From positions 682,001 to 746,000 of the forward strand of contig JBBCGS010000005.1 of the NCBI GenBank assembly GCA_037200125.1: a DNA stretch of 64,000 bases, in the 5' to 3' direction. The stretch comes from JADGHX01 sp037200125 (GTDB lineage Bacteria; Pseudomonadota; Gammaproteobacteria; Steroidobacterales; Steroidobacteraceae). The notes under the pieces were generated by a model, which worked only from the letters and a program-made list of their open reading frames with translations, did no database searches and was not told where the DNA came from. Positions 52,762 to 61,746 of this stretch are shown here, piece after piece. The translations under genes were made by a program, and so were the position numbers. Position 1 is the stretch's first letter; each line of letters starts with the position of its first letter.

Positions 52762-53072
52762 TCCTCACACATGAGAATCCGCACCCATCCCACTAAAACG
52801 CCGATGAGGCCGGCCGACACGATTACCTGTGTGGGCAACCCGAGCGGCAAGCTCGTTCCCGATGAGCCTGCGGAAATCATCGCCCTCGCCAGCGCATCCG
52901 CTGAAACACTCACCGCTTTCATGGAGAGCGCCGCCCACACATGCAACTCTCCCGGCTTGCCGAGCGCGGGGATAATAACCAAACCCTTCGCCGACGGTCC
53001 GCTTTCTGTCTGGGCTCTCGTTCGCCGCGCTGCTCGGAAGGCCGGTGGTTCCCTGCCGGACATCGAATGCAT
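52758..53072 (-). CDS. doubtful hypothetical ORF, 104 residues
   Basis: Minus ORF ending in a membrane-like segment (TQVIVSAGLIGVLVGWVRIL) and overlapping the acyltransferase start by ATGA. A plus ORF of 118 residues occupies almost the same bases (52771-53127). Neither has a recognised family or a good ribosome-binding site. The translational overlap favours the minus one, but the 52762-53175 stretch may be non-coding. Confidence 0.25.
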   Translation of the reverse strand: MHSMSGREPPAFRAARRTRAQTESGPSAKGLVIIPALGKPGELHVWAALSMKAVSVSADALARAMISAGSSGTSLPLGLPTQVIVSAGLIGVLVGWVRILMCEE

Positions 53073-53290
53073 TTCGGCGCATGTGACGCGGACGCTCGGG
53101 ACCGGAACCCGAAGGCCTCATCGCTGAGGATGGTCAGAGCGCGAGCTCATCGTGAACGCGCTGGAACTGTGACCCTCAGTTGATCCCGATTGCGCGCGCA
53201 ATCACCAACAGTCCCGCCGCGATGACCACCCCTCCAATGATTCGCGCCACGCGCTGACTCATCGGTGCGAGACGCTCGAGCGTGAGCGCG

Positions 53291-53620
53291 CCGGTAGTTG
53301 TACTCGGCGCCGCCGTCGCGCTGCTGCTCCGGGCTGACCCACACGCTGAAATCGGCGTTGAAGTCTCCGCCGAACGAGACGCCCAGGGAAACGTCCACTC
53401 CATCCGCTTCTTGTAGGCCCGCAGTTTCGCCAGAGGAGCCCGCGAAAGAGATCCGCGAGCGCGGCACCGCCTTCGTCGACCTCGAATCGATACGTCTTGT
53501 CGACGCGCACCCATGGCAGGGCCTGTCGCCGCTGCGCCAGCTCGTCACTGCGCCGTGTAAGCTCCTTCTCCGCCTGGAGCAGATCGAGATGCCAGCCGGA
53601 GTCGGCATTTCCGGGCTCGA
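53291..53620 (-). pseudogene. DUF899-family gene broken by a deletion and frameshift
   Basis: Three minus frames carry consecutive pieces of a DUF899 (thioredoxin-like) protein: LDLLQAEKELTRRSDELAQ to VRVDKTYRFEVDEGGAALAD at about 53603-53439, SRAPLAKLRAYKKRMEW at 53445-53374, then VSFGGDFNADFSVWVSPEQQ to GGAEYNYR at 53380-53291. The middle of the domain, including the Cys-containing segment expected after ADLFRG, is missing; the junction reads TTTCGCGGGCTCC where both partners share TCGCGG, suggesting deletion at microhomology. A further frameshift follows. A 28-codon tail (53262-53176, MSQRVARIIGGVVIAAGLL) reads as a single membrane helix of unclear origin. Confidence 0.65.
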
Positions 53621-53968
53621 GTCCGACGGTGGCGATCGATTCTTCTGCGGCGGCGGAAGGAGCGGCAAAGTCAGGGCGGTTCGTCGGCCGCAGTCGCCGC
53701 AGTAACGCGTCGGTCCGGCTGACTTTCCGAAGCGGTCCACTCCCAGTCCCCACTCCCACGGACCGCGTGGCGGTTCTCGGCATCCACTAGCCCTCGCCGC
53801 GACGACAGCGCACTCCTAGACTGGCATCGGCGCCGCTCGCCGCACGGCACCCTCTGCAGCAAGCAGTTGAAGCAAAGGCCAGCGTATATTCGATGGAAAC
53901 GCGCCAGGTACGAAGCGGCACCCTTGCGGGCACGCCGGCACAGAACTCAAAAAAACGGAGAAATCGCT

Positions 53969-55435
53969 GTGATAACGAAATTCGCGCTGGGCGCGGTATG
54001 CCTGTCCTTTGCGTGCGCGAGCGCGATGGCGCAGGACGCGAAAACAGTGATCGCCGATGCGCAGAAAGCGCTGGGCAATCCCACATCCATCACCTACTCG
54101 GGATCCGCCAAGGACGTTTCGTTCCAGCAATGCGGAGCAAACGCCACTCAGATGGTCTGCCAGGGAACGCATGATCCGATGCGCCCGATCGCGAGCTACG
54201 TGCGCGTGATCGATCTCGTAGCCCCCACGTCGCGCCAGACCGGTGCCACAAACAACATCGGCGCGGGCGGCTCGACGACCGCAGTGCCGGGAACGTTCTT
54301 CCAGCAGGTGACGCCGCAACAGGCGGATCTTTCGCAGCCGTGGGCGCAGTCGCTCGAGCTGTACATCACGCCGTGGGGATTCCTGAAAGGCGCCGCTGCG
54401 AACAACGCGACCGCGAGCCGCAAGCGAGTCGACGGCAAGCAATACACCGTGTTGAGCTGGAGCCCCGCCGTCAAAGCGGTGTCGGGCAAGAGCTACACGA
54501 TCAACGGCTACGTGAGCGACAAGAACTACGTCGAGCGCGTGGAAACGTGGCTCGGCGAGAACATCATGGGCGACATGCACGTGCTCGCCACCTACTCCGG
54601 CTGGAAGGATTTCGGCGGAACGACGGCACCCGCGAAGATCGTGCAGACGCGCGGCGGCTGGCCGTTCTTCGAAGCGGACGTGGCGTCGGCGAAGGCCAAC
54701 CCGTCCGATCTCGAATCGCTCGCGCCTGCGCCGGCGAACCGACCGGCCGGCCCTCCCCCCGGTGGCCCACCGCCAGCGATGAACGTCACGACTGAAAAAC
54801 TCGGTGATGGCCTGTGGCGACTCACGACCGGTGCCGGCAGCTACGACTCCATCGTTGTCGAGTTCAAGAGCTACATCATGATGCTCGAGGCCGGGCAGAG
54901 CATTGCGCGCGGCTCCGCGTACATCGCGGAAGCGAAGAAACTCGCGCCGAACAAGCCCATCCGGTACGTGATGAATACGCATCCGCACTCGGATCACACC
55001 GGCGGATTGCCCGCGCTGGTGGCGGAAGGCGCGACAGTCGTCACACAGAGGAACAACAAAGAGTTCCTCGAGGGCGCGCTGAACACGCCACGCACACTGC
55101 TCGACGACGTGCTCGCGAAGAATCCGAAGAGAGCGCGCTTCGAAAGCGTTTCGGAAAAGAAGATCTATTCGGACGGAACGCGCACGGTGGAGCTGTATCA
55201 CATCTATCCCGCGCCTCATTCGAACGGGCTGCTGATCGCGTACATCCCGAAGGAAAAGGTGATATTCCAGGGCGACTTCTCGGTGACGCCGGGGCAGCCA
55301 GCGAACGATCACGTGAAGGCACTGGTGCCGGCGCTCGAGAAGCTGAACCTCGTCGACTTCGATCGCTACATCAACGTGCACGCTTCCGCGACTCCGCAAA
55401 CGAAGGCGGATGTGTGGAAGGCGGTTGGGAAGTAG
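53969..55435 (+). CDS. exported MBL-fold metallo-hydrolase, 488 residues
   Basis: Secreted two-part protein. The GTG at 53969 has ACGGAG 8 nt upstream and opens a signal peptide cleaved near SAMAQ. The first 250 residues have no recognised domain (KTVIADAQKALGNPTSITYSG, GWKDFGGTTAPAKIV). A Pro/Gly linker (PAGPPPGGPPPAMN) leads to a metallo-beta-lactamase domain with HPHSDHTGG, the zinc motif HxHxDH, plus YPAPHSNGLLIAYIP and FQGDFSVTP supplying the later ligands. Similar proteins are common beside DUF1592-like genes in related bacteria. Substrate unknown. Possibly co-transcribed with the enolase-superfamily gene 57 nt later. Confidence 0.87.
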   Translation: MITKFALGAVCLSFACASAMAQDAKTVIADAQKALGNPTSITYSGSAKDVSFQQCGANATQMVCQGTHDPMRPIASYVRVIDLVAPTSRQTGATNNIGAGGSTTAVPGTFFQQVTPQQADLSQPWAQSLELYITPWGFLKGAAANNATASRKRVDGKQYTVLSWSPAVKAVSGKSYTINGYVSDKNYVERVETWLGENIMGDMHVLATYSGWKDFGGTTAPAKIVQTRGGWPFFEADVASAKANPSDLESLAPAPANRPAGPPPGGPPPAMNVTTEKLGDGLWRLTTGAGSYDSIVVEFKSYIMMLEAGQSIARGSAYIAEAKKLAPNKPIRYVMNTHPHSDHTGGLPALVAEGATVVTQRNNKEFLEGALNTPRTLLDDVLAKNPKRARFESVSEKKIYSDGTRTVELYHIYPAPHSNGLLIAYIPKEKVIFQGDFSVTPGQPANDHVKALVPALEKLNLVDFDRYINVHASATPQTKADVWKAVGK

Positions 55436-55492
55436 CGCCGGCGCGCGCCTTCCCGAGTTGCGTGACAGCGCCCGCGAGGTATTGAGACCTGA

Positions 55493-56764
55493 ATGAGCGA
55501 CTCAAAATCGGAAACGACACTCACGAACCGCCGCGACTTCCTGGGCGCGGCGGCACTCGGCGTCGGCTTCGCCGCCGCCAGCGGCGCGGCCGGCGCGGCG
55601 GATCGTGCGGCTTCCCCGTCTCGCGCGATCCCGGATCTCAGGATAGTCCGCGTTCAGGCGTTCCCGCTGAGCTACCCCGGCGACTTCGCCTACGGAAGCG
55701 TGCGCAAGCCCAATCAGGAAGCGGGCACCTACTTCGAAGTGGAAACGGCCGGTGGCCTCATCGGCCACGGCATCACCGCGATCTCCGATCCACGCGCGGT
55801 GGCCAGCATCACCAACCAACTCGTCGCGCCCGCCGTGGTCGGCGAGAACGCGATGGATCACGAAGCCATCTGGAGCAAGCTCTACTGGCGGCTCACACCG
55901 CGCGGCCAGACCGGCCTCGCCACGCACGCCATTTCCGGCGTCGACATCGCACTGTGGGATCTGAAAGGTAAAGCGCTTGGCGTGCCCATCGCCTCATTGC
56001 TCGGAGGGGCGCGCAAGGAAGTGCCCTTGTACGTGACCTTCGGCCCCGCCTTCCTGAGCCGCGATGAGCTGGTGGACGTGGCGAAAGCAATGACCGCGCA
56101 GGGTTTCACGCATCTCAAGATGGTCGTCGGCCAGGCCGCGCTCGAGCGGCGCGACACGCGCTCCCTCGAAACGGTGGTGGAAGACGATGTCGCGCGCGTG
56201 CGCGCGGTACGCGAGGCGGTCGGGCCCGACGTGAATCTCTACATCGACGGCAACTGCAACTTCGATTTCCCCACGGCGGAGCGTCTCGTGCGGCGACTGG
56301 AGCCGTATCGCATCTCCTTCTTCGAAGAGCCGCTCATGCAGAACGACGTGCGGCTGATGGCGGACCTGCGACGTCGCACGGGCGTTACGCTCGCCGCCGG
56401 CCAGAACGAAGGCATGGCTTTCCGGTTTCGGGACATGCTCATCGCCGAAGCGGTCGACTATGTGCAGCCGAACGCGATGATCACTGGCGGCTTCACTCAG
56501 ACGGTGAAGATCGCGGGCATGGCCTCCGCATTCAACGTTGGCATTGCGAACGGCGGCGCGGGTGCCCTTCAGAACATGCACGTGCATGCGGGGTTGTGGA
56601 ACGGGGGCTTCTGCGAATGGCACCTGCCGTTCATGGGGCTCTGTCGCCACATCTATCGCGACATGCCCGAGGCGAAGGCCGGCAAGGTCGCGATACCCGC
56701 CGCGCCCGGGCTCGGCTTCGAGCCGAATCGGGACGCGATTCGCGCGATCACACTGAAGGGCTGA
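55493..56764 (+). CDS. Tat-exported enolase-superfamily (mandelate racemase/dehydratase-like) enzyme
   Basis: Protein of 423 residues. The N-terminus has a Tat motif (TNRRDFLGAAALGVG at residues 11-25) and cleavage near GAADRA, unusual because this superfamily is normally cytoplasmic. The barrel carries Lys209 (THLKMVVG), Asp252 (YIDGNCNFD), Glu278 (SFFEEPL) and a third acidic ligand in AAGQNEGM near residue 305, the Mg-binding set; NGGAGALQNMHVHAGL near the C-terminus supplies a His. These enzymes abstract a proton alpha to a carboxylate (dehydratase or racemase of acid sugars). Substrate probably a sugar acid. Confidence 0.88.
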   Translation: MSDSKSETTLTNRRDFLGAAALGVGFAAASGAAGAADRAASPSRAIPDLRIVRVQAFPLSYPGDFAYGSVRKPNQEAGTYFEVETAGGLIGHGITAISDPRAVASITNQLVAPAVVGENAMDHEAIWSKLYWRLTPRGQTGLATHAISGVDIALWDLKGKALGVPIASLLGGARKEVPLYVTFGPAFLSRDELVDVAKAMTAQGFTHLKMVVGQAALERRDTRSLETVVEDDVARVRAVREAVGPDVNLYIDGNCNFDFPTAERLVRRLEPYRISFFEEPLMQNDVRLMADLRRRTGVTLAAGQNEGMAFRFRDMLIAEAVDYVQPNAMITGGFTQTVKIAGMASAFNVGIANGGAGALQNMHVHAGLWNGGFCEWHLPFMGLCRHIYRDMPEAKAGKVAIPAAPGLGFEPNRDAIRAITLKG

Positions 56765-56845
56765 TCCGCTCGACTGAAGACGCACGTCGCTCGCCGGGCG
56801 GGATCGCCGGGCGATGCCATCCGGCGAAACCCGCGGGAGGCACCC

Positions 56846-56950
56846 ATGAAAACGATGAAATCGAACCCGATCGCGCTGGCCATCCTGGGCACGGTCGCGG
56901 TACTGGCTTTGGCGACGTCACTGCGGATAGCCGACGCGGCCGCCTGCTGA
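56846..56950 (+). CDS. small 34-residue membrane/secreted peptide
   Basis: Short ORF starting at 56846 (MKTMKSNPIALAILGTVAV) and ending in ADAAAC. GGGAGG lies 6 nt upstream, a strong ribosome-binding site. The chain is one hydrophobic helix with a positive N-terminus and a small-residue end like a signal peptide, finishing in a single Cys. A hairpin terminator begins 6 nt after the stop, so this appears to be a defined transcription end. Could be a small membrane protein; no family recognised. Confidence 0.6.
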   Translation: MKTMKSNPIALAILGTVAVLALATSLRIADAAAC

Positions 56951-56955
56951 AGTGA

Positions 56956-56989
56956 GTTTCTGGCGGCGGGACACACCGCCGCCAGAAAC
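56956..56989. terminator. 14-bp perfect hairpin between convergent genes
   Basis: GTTTCTGGCGGCGG pairs with CCGCCGCCAGAAAC around a 6-nt loop, between the plus-strand peptide gene and the end of the minus-strand TonB receptor. It has no T tract but could serve both directions. Confidence 0.65.
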
Positions 56990-57000
56990 CATCCACTCGC

Positions 57001-60000
57001 TCAGAACTTCGCTTTGAAGCCGGCGTAGATCTGACGCCCGAGCACGTCGTAGAAGCCGACTTCCGTGACCCCTTCACCGGAGGTGGGCTGGGGATCCGCG
57101 GCGCTACGGCGTCCCGTGACGACCGGCGGTGTGTTGAACAGGTTGTCGATGCCCAACCGGATCTGCACCGTGTCGTTCAGCGTCCATGCGCCGGAGAAAT
57201 CGAACACGTCATAGTTCTCCTCCGCTCCCATGACCGTGACCGGCACAGCCGACGTTGCCTGCAGCTCCGATTTCGCGGTCGGCAGATGTCTCCAGCGCAG
57301 GTTGGCACTGAATGGCCCGGCGCCATAGTTCAGTGTCGTGAACAGGCGATAGCGATACGCGCCGCGATTCAGCGACGTGCCCGCCGAAGGCCCGAGACTG
57401 CCGACCCAGTCGATGACGGGCGCTGTCGACGTCGCCTGCGTCTCCAGCTGAAGCAGCGTGCTCACCACCACGTTGACGCCGAAATTGCCCGGCACGGACT
57501 TGAGGCCCATGTCCGCAACGGCCGCTTTCCAGTCGAAGGTCACATCCAGTCCGCTGAGTTTCGACGTGCCCGCGTTGATGTACGACACGTTCGTCGCCGT
57601 CGCGCCGCCCGTCGAGGGATTGCGGATGATTCGCTGGCACGCTTCGTTGGCCACATCGAACGTCGGATTGCTATCGGAACTCAGGCAGGCCCGGTACACC
57701 GCGTCGCCCGGCTCCGGCGCGATCATTCCCTTGATGATGATCCGGTACCAATCGACGCTGCTCGAGAACCCGGCCAGCAGCGGGTTCTCCCACCGAGGCT
57801 GAAAGACGAAGCCCGCCGTGTACGTGCTCGCATCTTCCGGGTTCACGTTGGGATTGCCCACCGCGTTGACGAACCAGAGCGCGGAGTTTCCATTCGGTTG
57901 TATCGCGCCCGCGCCGTAGAACGTCTGGGCGCCCGTGAGGCCCATCAACTTTTCGCAAAGAGCTCTGGCATTGGCCGCGTTGCCCGGATTGAACGACGCA
58001 TTCACACCATACGGTGCGACGGTGTTGAGACCGCAGGGATCGCCCGGCGCCGCGGCGCTCCAGGTCTGCGATTGCGCCTGGAACATCTCGGCGATGTTCG
58101 GCGCGCGAGTCGCCGCCTGATAACCGCCGCGGAAGCGCAGCGCGCTGGTGATGCCCCAGTCCGCAAGGGCCTTGTAGGTTGAGATCCCGCCCTGCCACTT
58201 GTAGTCCGACCAGCGATATCCGAGCTCGAGATTCAGGTGCTGGATGAGCGGAAGATCCTTCACGATGGGCACGGAGAGCTCGCCGTAGTACTCCTTCACG
58301 GAGGTCGAGCCCGACGTGCTGTTCGCGGGGAAGGTGCCGAGGCCCAGATCGAGGAACGAGTCCTGCGTGTTCAGGAAGTCGAAGATGTAACGGTAATCGT
58401 TCCTGCGAAACTCGCTGCCGAGCGCAAACCGTACTTCGCCCGATGGCAGATTGAAGAGATGGCCCTGCAGGTTGGCCTGGAAGTCGTCCTGAACCATCCT
58501 GGACTGGTGTTGCAGCTGGACGGTCATCGCGTCGATACAGTCCTGCGAAATCTGATCGTGCGGCCGGAATACCGGAACACCCGACGTACAGGTGGCAACA
58601 CCGCCGGCGAATCCATTACCGGGCGGGCCGGCGTTCCCCTGCGCGAAGAAGCCCGTACCGAAGTTAGGCGACTGGATGACCGCCCGAACCTGTGACAGGG
58701 CGGCATACCCCTGCAGCAACAATCCCAGCGTGCTGGAGCCGTGAGACGCGGTCACGTCCCACGAGCCATCGAGCGCGTCCCACTTGCCTCGCAGTCCGAT
58801 CTGGAACTGGTCGGTGCGCTGAGTCGTATCGATGGTGCGCGGCTTGCTGAGTCCGTAGTACGGGAAATCGAGGCTGTAGCTGAGATTGAATGGCGTGTTG
58901 GGGGTTGTGCGCGAATCCAGCAGCGCCCCCAGCTCGGGGCTGACTGGATAAGCCTGTGAGTTGGTGCAGCCGCCGACGGCGGGGCAATTCAGCCCGAACT
59001 GGCCGCCGGGGCGGTACGACGACACGGTCGAGCCATCCGCCGCGAGCGATGGCGCATAGATGCCATTGCCGTGAGGGATCGTCGAGCTCCATCCACCCGT
59101 CGCAGGTGAGACCTGCCAGAGTTGCGTGGTTTTGGCTTCAACGTTGTTCGACTGCAGGAACAAGGCAATATCGTCGCTCAGCTTGTACTCCCCGCGCGCG
59201 AACAACGAGTACCGCTCGAGCGGAACATTCGCCTTGTGATGAGGGATGTATTCCTGCAGGAAACCCTGGCCGTCGATCTTGCGGAAAATGAAGTCGCCCT
59301 CGGTCAACGGCCCGTTGTATCGATACAGGCCGGCCGTGGAACCCACACCCGCCGGTGAAACGCCGTTGAAGATCGAGGCGCCGGTGTAGACCGTGCCGTC
59401 CTGGTTCAGGTAGATGTTGCCGCCGATCGCGCCCACCCCGTTGCGCAATATCGTGTTGGCCGGCGCGCGGTTGAAGATGGAATCGATGACGCCGCCGTTC
59501 GGCGCGTTGTCGGCGCCGAACGTGATGTAAGGATCCGTGACGATCGAGATCGTGCCGTTCGTCGTCGGGTCCGACATGGAATTGCGGTAGAACTTGACGT
59601 CCTTCCATTCGACCGCTTCGCGCCGGTCGTACTCCATGCCCACCATGAGATTGCCGCGGTTGTCGGACGAGTTGATGCCCATGAGGGCGGAAAACCGCCC
59701 TTCCCCCGCGTGGCCGTTCTGCATGGCGCCGTATTGACCATCGACGTTGACGCCCTGGAAGTTCTTCTTGAGAAGGAAGTTCACGACACCCGAGACGGCA
59801 TCCGCGCCATACACGGACGAGGCGCCGCCCGTGATCACTTCGACGCGATCGATCGCCGCGGCGGGAATGGTGTTGATGTCGACCGCCATCGTCGCGTTGA
59901 CCGGGACGGCGCGCATTCCGTCGACCAGCACGAGGTTTCGATTGGGCCCCAGCCCGCGAAGGCTCAGCGTCGCGGCGCCCGCGGTAGTCGTCGACCCTGT

Positions 60001-60339
60001 GTTGATCAGCTCTCCATTGGAAACCTGCGTGTACCCCGTCGCCGCCGGTACGAACTGCGGCATCTTGTTGAGCGTGTCTTCGATGGTGACCGCCGCCTTG
60101 TTCTCGAGGGCGCTCGCATCGATCGTCTGGATCGGGCTGTTGGCTTCGTAGTCGCGGCGCGCGATGCGCGAGCCGGTGATGGTGACTTGCTCGAGGTTCG
60201 CTCCTTCCGCGCTGGATTCGGCGGCGTCCTGTGCGCTCGCCATCTGCATGAGACTCCCCTGGATGGCGAACGCGACGGCAATTGAGATGGCGCTACGGCG
60301 TCGCGGATTGCCCGCGACGTGTGTAATGAGACTCTTCAT
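57001..60339 (-). CDS. TonB-dependent outer-membrane receptor
   Basis: Outer-membrane active transporter of 1112 residues energised by TonB. After a signal peptide (cleavage near ASAQD) the start region LEQVTITGSRIARRDYEANS resembles a TonB box, and the plug domain includes SLRGLGPNRNLVLVDGMRAV and GGASSVYGADAVSGVVNFLLKK. The remainder is the 22-strand barrel, ending in the typical C-terminal aromatic (FKAKF). The length and the DTTQRTDQF/GWSSTIPHG-type loops point to a large-substrate receptor, not a small siderophore. It is transcribed after the 2OG-Fe(II) oxygenase gene, with only 15 nt between them. Ligand unknown. Confidence 0.95.
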   Translation of the reverse strand: MKSLITHVAGNPRRRSAISIAVAFAIQGSLMQMASAQDAAESSAEGANLEQVTITGSRIARRDYEANSPIQTIDASALENKAAVTIEDTLNKMPQFVPAATGYTQVSNGELINTGSTTTAGAATLSLRGLGPNRNLVLVDGMRAVPVNATMAVDINTIPAAAIDRVEVITGGASSVYGADAVSGVVNFLLKKNFQGVNVDGQYGAMQNGHAGEGRFSALMGINSSDNRGNLMVGMEYDRREAVEWKDVKFYRNSMSDPTTNGTISIVTDPYITFGADNAPNGGVIDSIFNRAPANTILRNGVGAIGGNIYLNQDGTVYTGASIFNGVSPAGVGSTAGLYRYNGPLTEGDFIFRKIDGQGFLQEYIPHHKANVPLERYSLFARGEYKLSDDIALFLQSNNVEAKTTQLWQVSPATGGWSSTIPHGNGIYAPSLAADGSTVSSYRPGGQFGLNCPAVGGCTNSQAYPVSPELGALLDSRTTPNTPFNLSYSLDFPYYGLSKPRTIDTTQRTDQFQIGLRGKWDALDGSWDVTASHGSSTLGLLLQGYAALSQVRAVIQSPNFGTGFFAQGNAGPPGNGFAGGVATCTSGVPVFRPHDQISQDCIDAMTVQLQHQSRMVQDDFQANLQGHLFNLPSGEVRFALGSEFRRNDYRYIFDFLNTQDSFLDLGLGTFPANSTSGSTSVKEYYGELSVPIVKDLPLIQHLNLELGYRWSDYKWQGGISTYKALADWGITSALRFRGGYQAATRAPNIAEMFQAQSQTWSAAAPGDPCGLNTVAPYGVNASFNPGNAANARALCEKLMGLTGAQTFYGAGAIQPNGNSALWFVNAVGNPNVNPEDASTYTAGFVFQPRWENPLLAGFSSSVDWYRIIIKGMIAPEPGDAVYRACLSSDSNPTFDVANEACQRIIRNPSTGGATATNVSYINAGTSKLSGLDVTFDWKAAVADMGLKSVPGNFGVNVVVSTLLQLETQATSTAPVIDWVGSLGPSAGTSLNRGAYRYRLFTTLNYGAGPFSANLRWRHLPTAKSELQATSAVPVTVMGAEENYDVFDFSGAWTLNDTVQIRLGIDNLFNTPPVVTGRRSAADPQPTSGEGVTEVGFYDVLGRQIYAGFKAKF

Positions 60340-60354
60340 TCTCTACCCCTCTTT

Positions 60355-61473
60355 TCAAAATGCGGGCTGGCTCTTGATGAATTGCGAAACGATCCACTTC
60401 TCCCCACTCGATGGCGCCCGTCCGGCGTGCAAGGTCCGTATATCCGGCCTGCCGTCGGCGAACGCGTTGACGAAAAAGAAGCCTTCGCCGCCTATGCCTT
60501 TGTGACTGATGCCGAGCCGCGGAAACTCGGTCTCGCCGCTGCCGTAGTCATCGTTGAGGTAGACGAGGAAGGTGACGATGCGCTGGCCGCGCTCGCGGAT
60601 GTGCTGTTCGTAGTCCGGCACATTGGGGTCGACGAAATCGAAGTGCTCGGAGTTCCGCTCGCCGACGTCGTAGTGCAGAACCGTCATCGCCTCGAAGTGC
60701 CGGAACGGCAGGCCGAGGCACGCCGCCATGCGCGATTGCACGAGGACGCAGATGAAGTCGGTGTCGAGAAAGCTGAAGCTGGCCGACGTATTAGTGCGAG
60801 TCGCATGAGCCGTTGTCTTGCCTACCGCGGCGTCGTAGACGAGCGCACGTGACAATCTCCCCTTCGCGCGCTGGATGATCCAACGGCTGACGTCCGGCCC
60901 GATGAACATCGGGTACGAGCGGAGCAACGGATTGCCGTGAAGGTCGATGGACGGCGGCGGGCTCGACCATCCCGAGAGATCCACGCTCTGTGCGACACGT
61001 CGCCAGTGATCCGCTTCAGTCAGCGGACGCGCGAGGTCCGTCCTGGCCGGAGTGCCGGCGAGCACGCGAATCTGCTGCTGCGCCGGCTGCCAGCCGCGGA
61101 CGGCGGCGGTGATGAGGCATTCCCATGCCGCGACCAGGTCGGGGGGTGCGTTGATCCCGGTCGCAAGACACACGGAGAACACAGCCGCTGCCTCAGCACC
61201 GCCGCGGCCACAGGCATCAACGAGGAACCTGGCACCTTCGCGCGGTAGATGCGGCGCGCGATCGCCGACGAGCAGACGTTTGCCGAGACGCGTGATCGCC
61301 TCGACGTCGTGCTTGCGCACGCCCGCAACCAGCCAATCGACCGCCTCGGTGTGCCGGCCGACCGCGTCGCATTGTTCCGCGCACGCAACTTCCGAGGACA
61401 GCCTGAAGCTGTCCGCCGCGGATGATCCCACTGCGCCCCCCCTGCAACCCGACGCATGCCGTGTGGTACTCAC
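60355..61473 (-). CDS. 2OG-Fe(II) oxygenase (prolyl-4-hydroxylase-like) with helical N-terminus
   Basis: Protein of 372 residues. The N-terminal half is helix-rich, Sel1/TPR-like (AEQCDAVGRHTEAVDWLVAG, AITRLGKRLLVGD, AAWECLITAAVRGW). The C-terminal P4Hc domain has the iron-binding HFDFVDPN, VTFLVYLNDDYGSGETEFPRLG and the distal His with 2OG-binding Lys in TLHAGRAPSSGEKW. It would hydroxylate a protein side chain. The GTG at 61473 has GGGAG upstream. It lies immediately before the TonB receptor gene; TonB receptor plus 2OG oxygenase pairs recur in gammaproteobacteria and may be co-regulated. Confidence 0.88.
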   Translation of the reverse strand: MSTTRHASGCRGGAVGSSAADSFRLSSEVACAEQCDAVGRHTEAVDWLVAGVRKHDVEAITRLGKRLLVGDRAPHLPREGARFLVDACGRGGAEAAAVFSVCLATGINAPPDLVAAWECLITAAVRGWQPAQQQIRVLAGTPARTDLARPLTEADHWRRVAQSVDLSGWSSPPPSIDLHGNPLLRSYPMFIGPDVSRWIIQRAKGRLSRALVYDAAVGKTTAHATRTNTSASFSFLDTDFICVLVQSRMAACLGLPFRHFEAMTVLHYDVGERNSEHFDFVDPNVPDYEQHIRERGQRIVTFLVYLNDDYGSGETEFPRLGISHKGIGGEGFFFVNAFADGRPDIRTLHAGRAPSSGEKWIVSQFIKSQPAF

Positions 61474-61564
61474 GGTTCTCCCGGGTATGCCGCTGGATGG
61501 TTTCAGCGAGCGCGCCGGCGTGTCAAACGAATGAGCGTGCGCTTCTCGCGCTGTTCTGTTTTCG

Positions 61565-61588
61565 GGACAGCTGTCCTAAAAGTTGTCC
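61565..61588. promoter_or_regulatory. palindrome GGACAGCTGTCC with an adjacent half-site
   Basis: A perfect 12-bp palindrome (61565-61576) is followed by a second TGTCC half at 61584-61588, between the divergent 2OG oxygenase and LVIVD-protein genes. It resembles a repressor binding site. It could control the TonB/oxygenase operon, the plus-strand operon, or both. Confidence 0.4.
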
Positions 61589-61746
61589 TGGTTTTAGAAC
61601 ATGCGCTCGGAAGTCACGAGGGACTTCGGTTGGTGGGAGTGGCACTACCTGATTCGCAATGATTGCTTACGGTGCCGGCCCGATTGGCGGCAGACGGCAC
61701 AAACAGGCATTCTTCGCGCCATTCCGCAACGGGGAGGGCGCGCTGG

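Noticed and set aside
52771..53127. 118-residue plus ORF (MRIRTHPTKTPM...)
   Set aside because: No family, no ribosome-binding site, and it overlaps an equally doubtful minus ORF; not reported as a gene.
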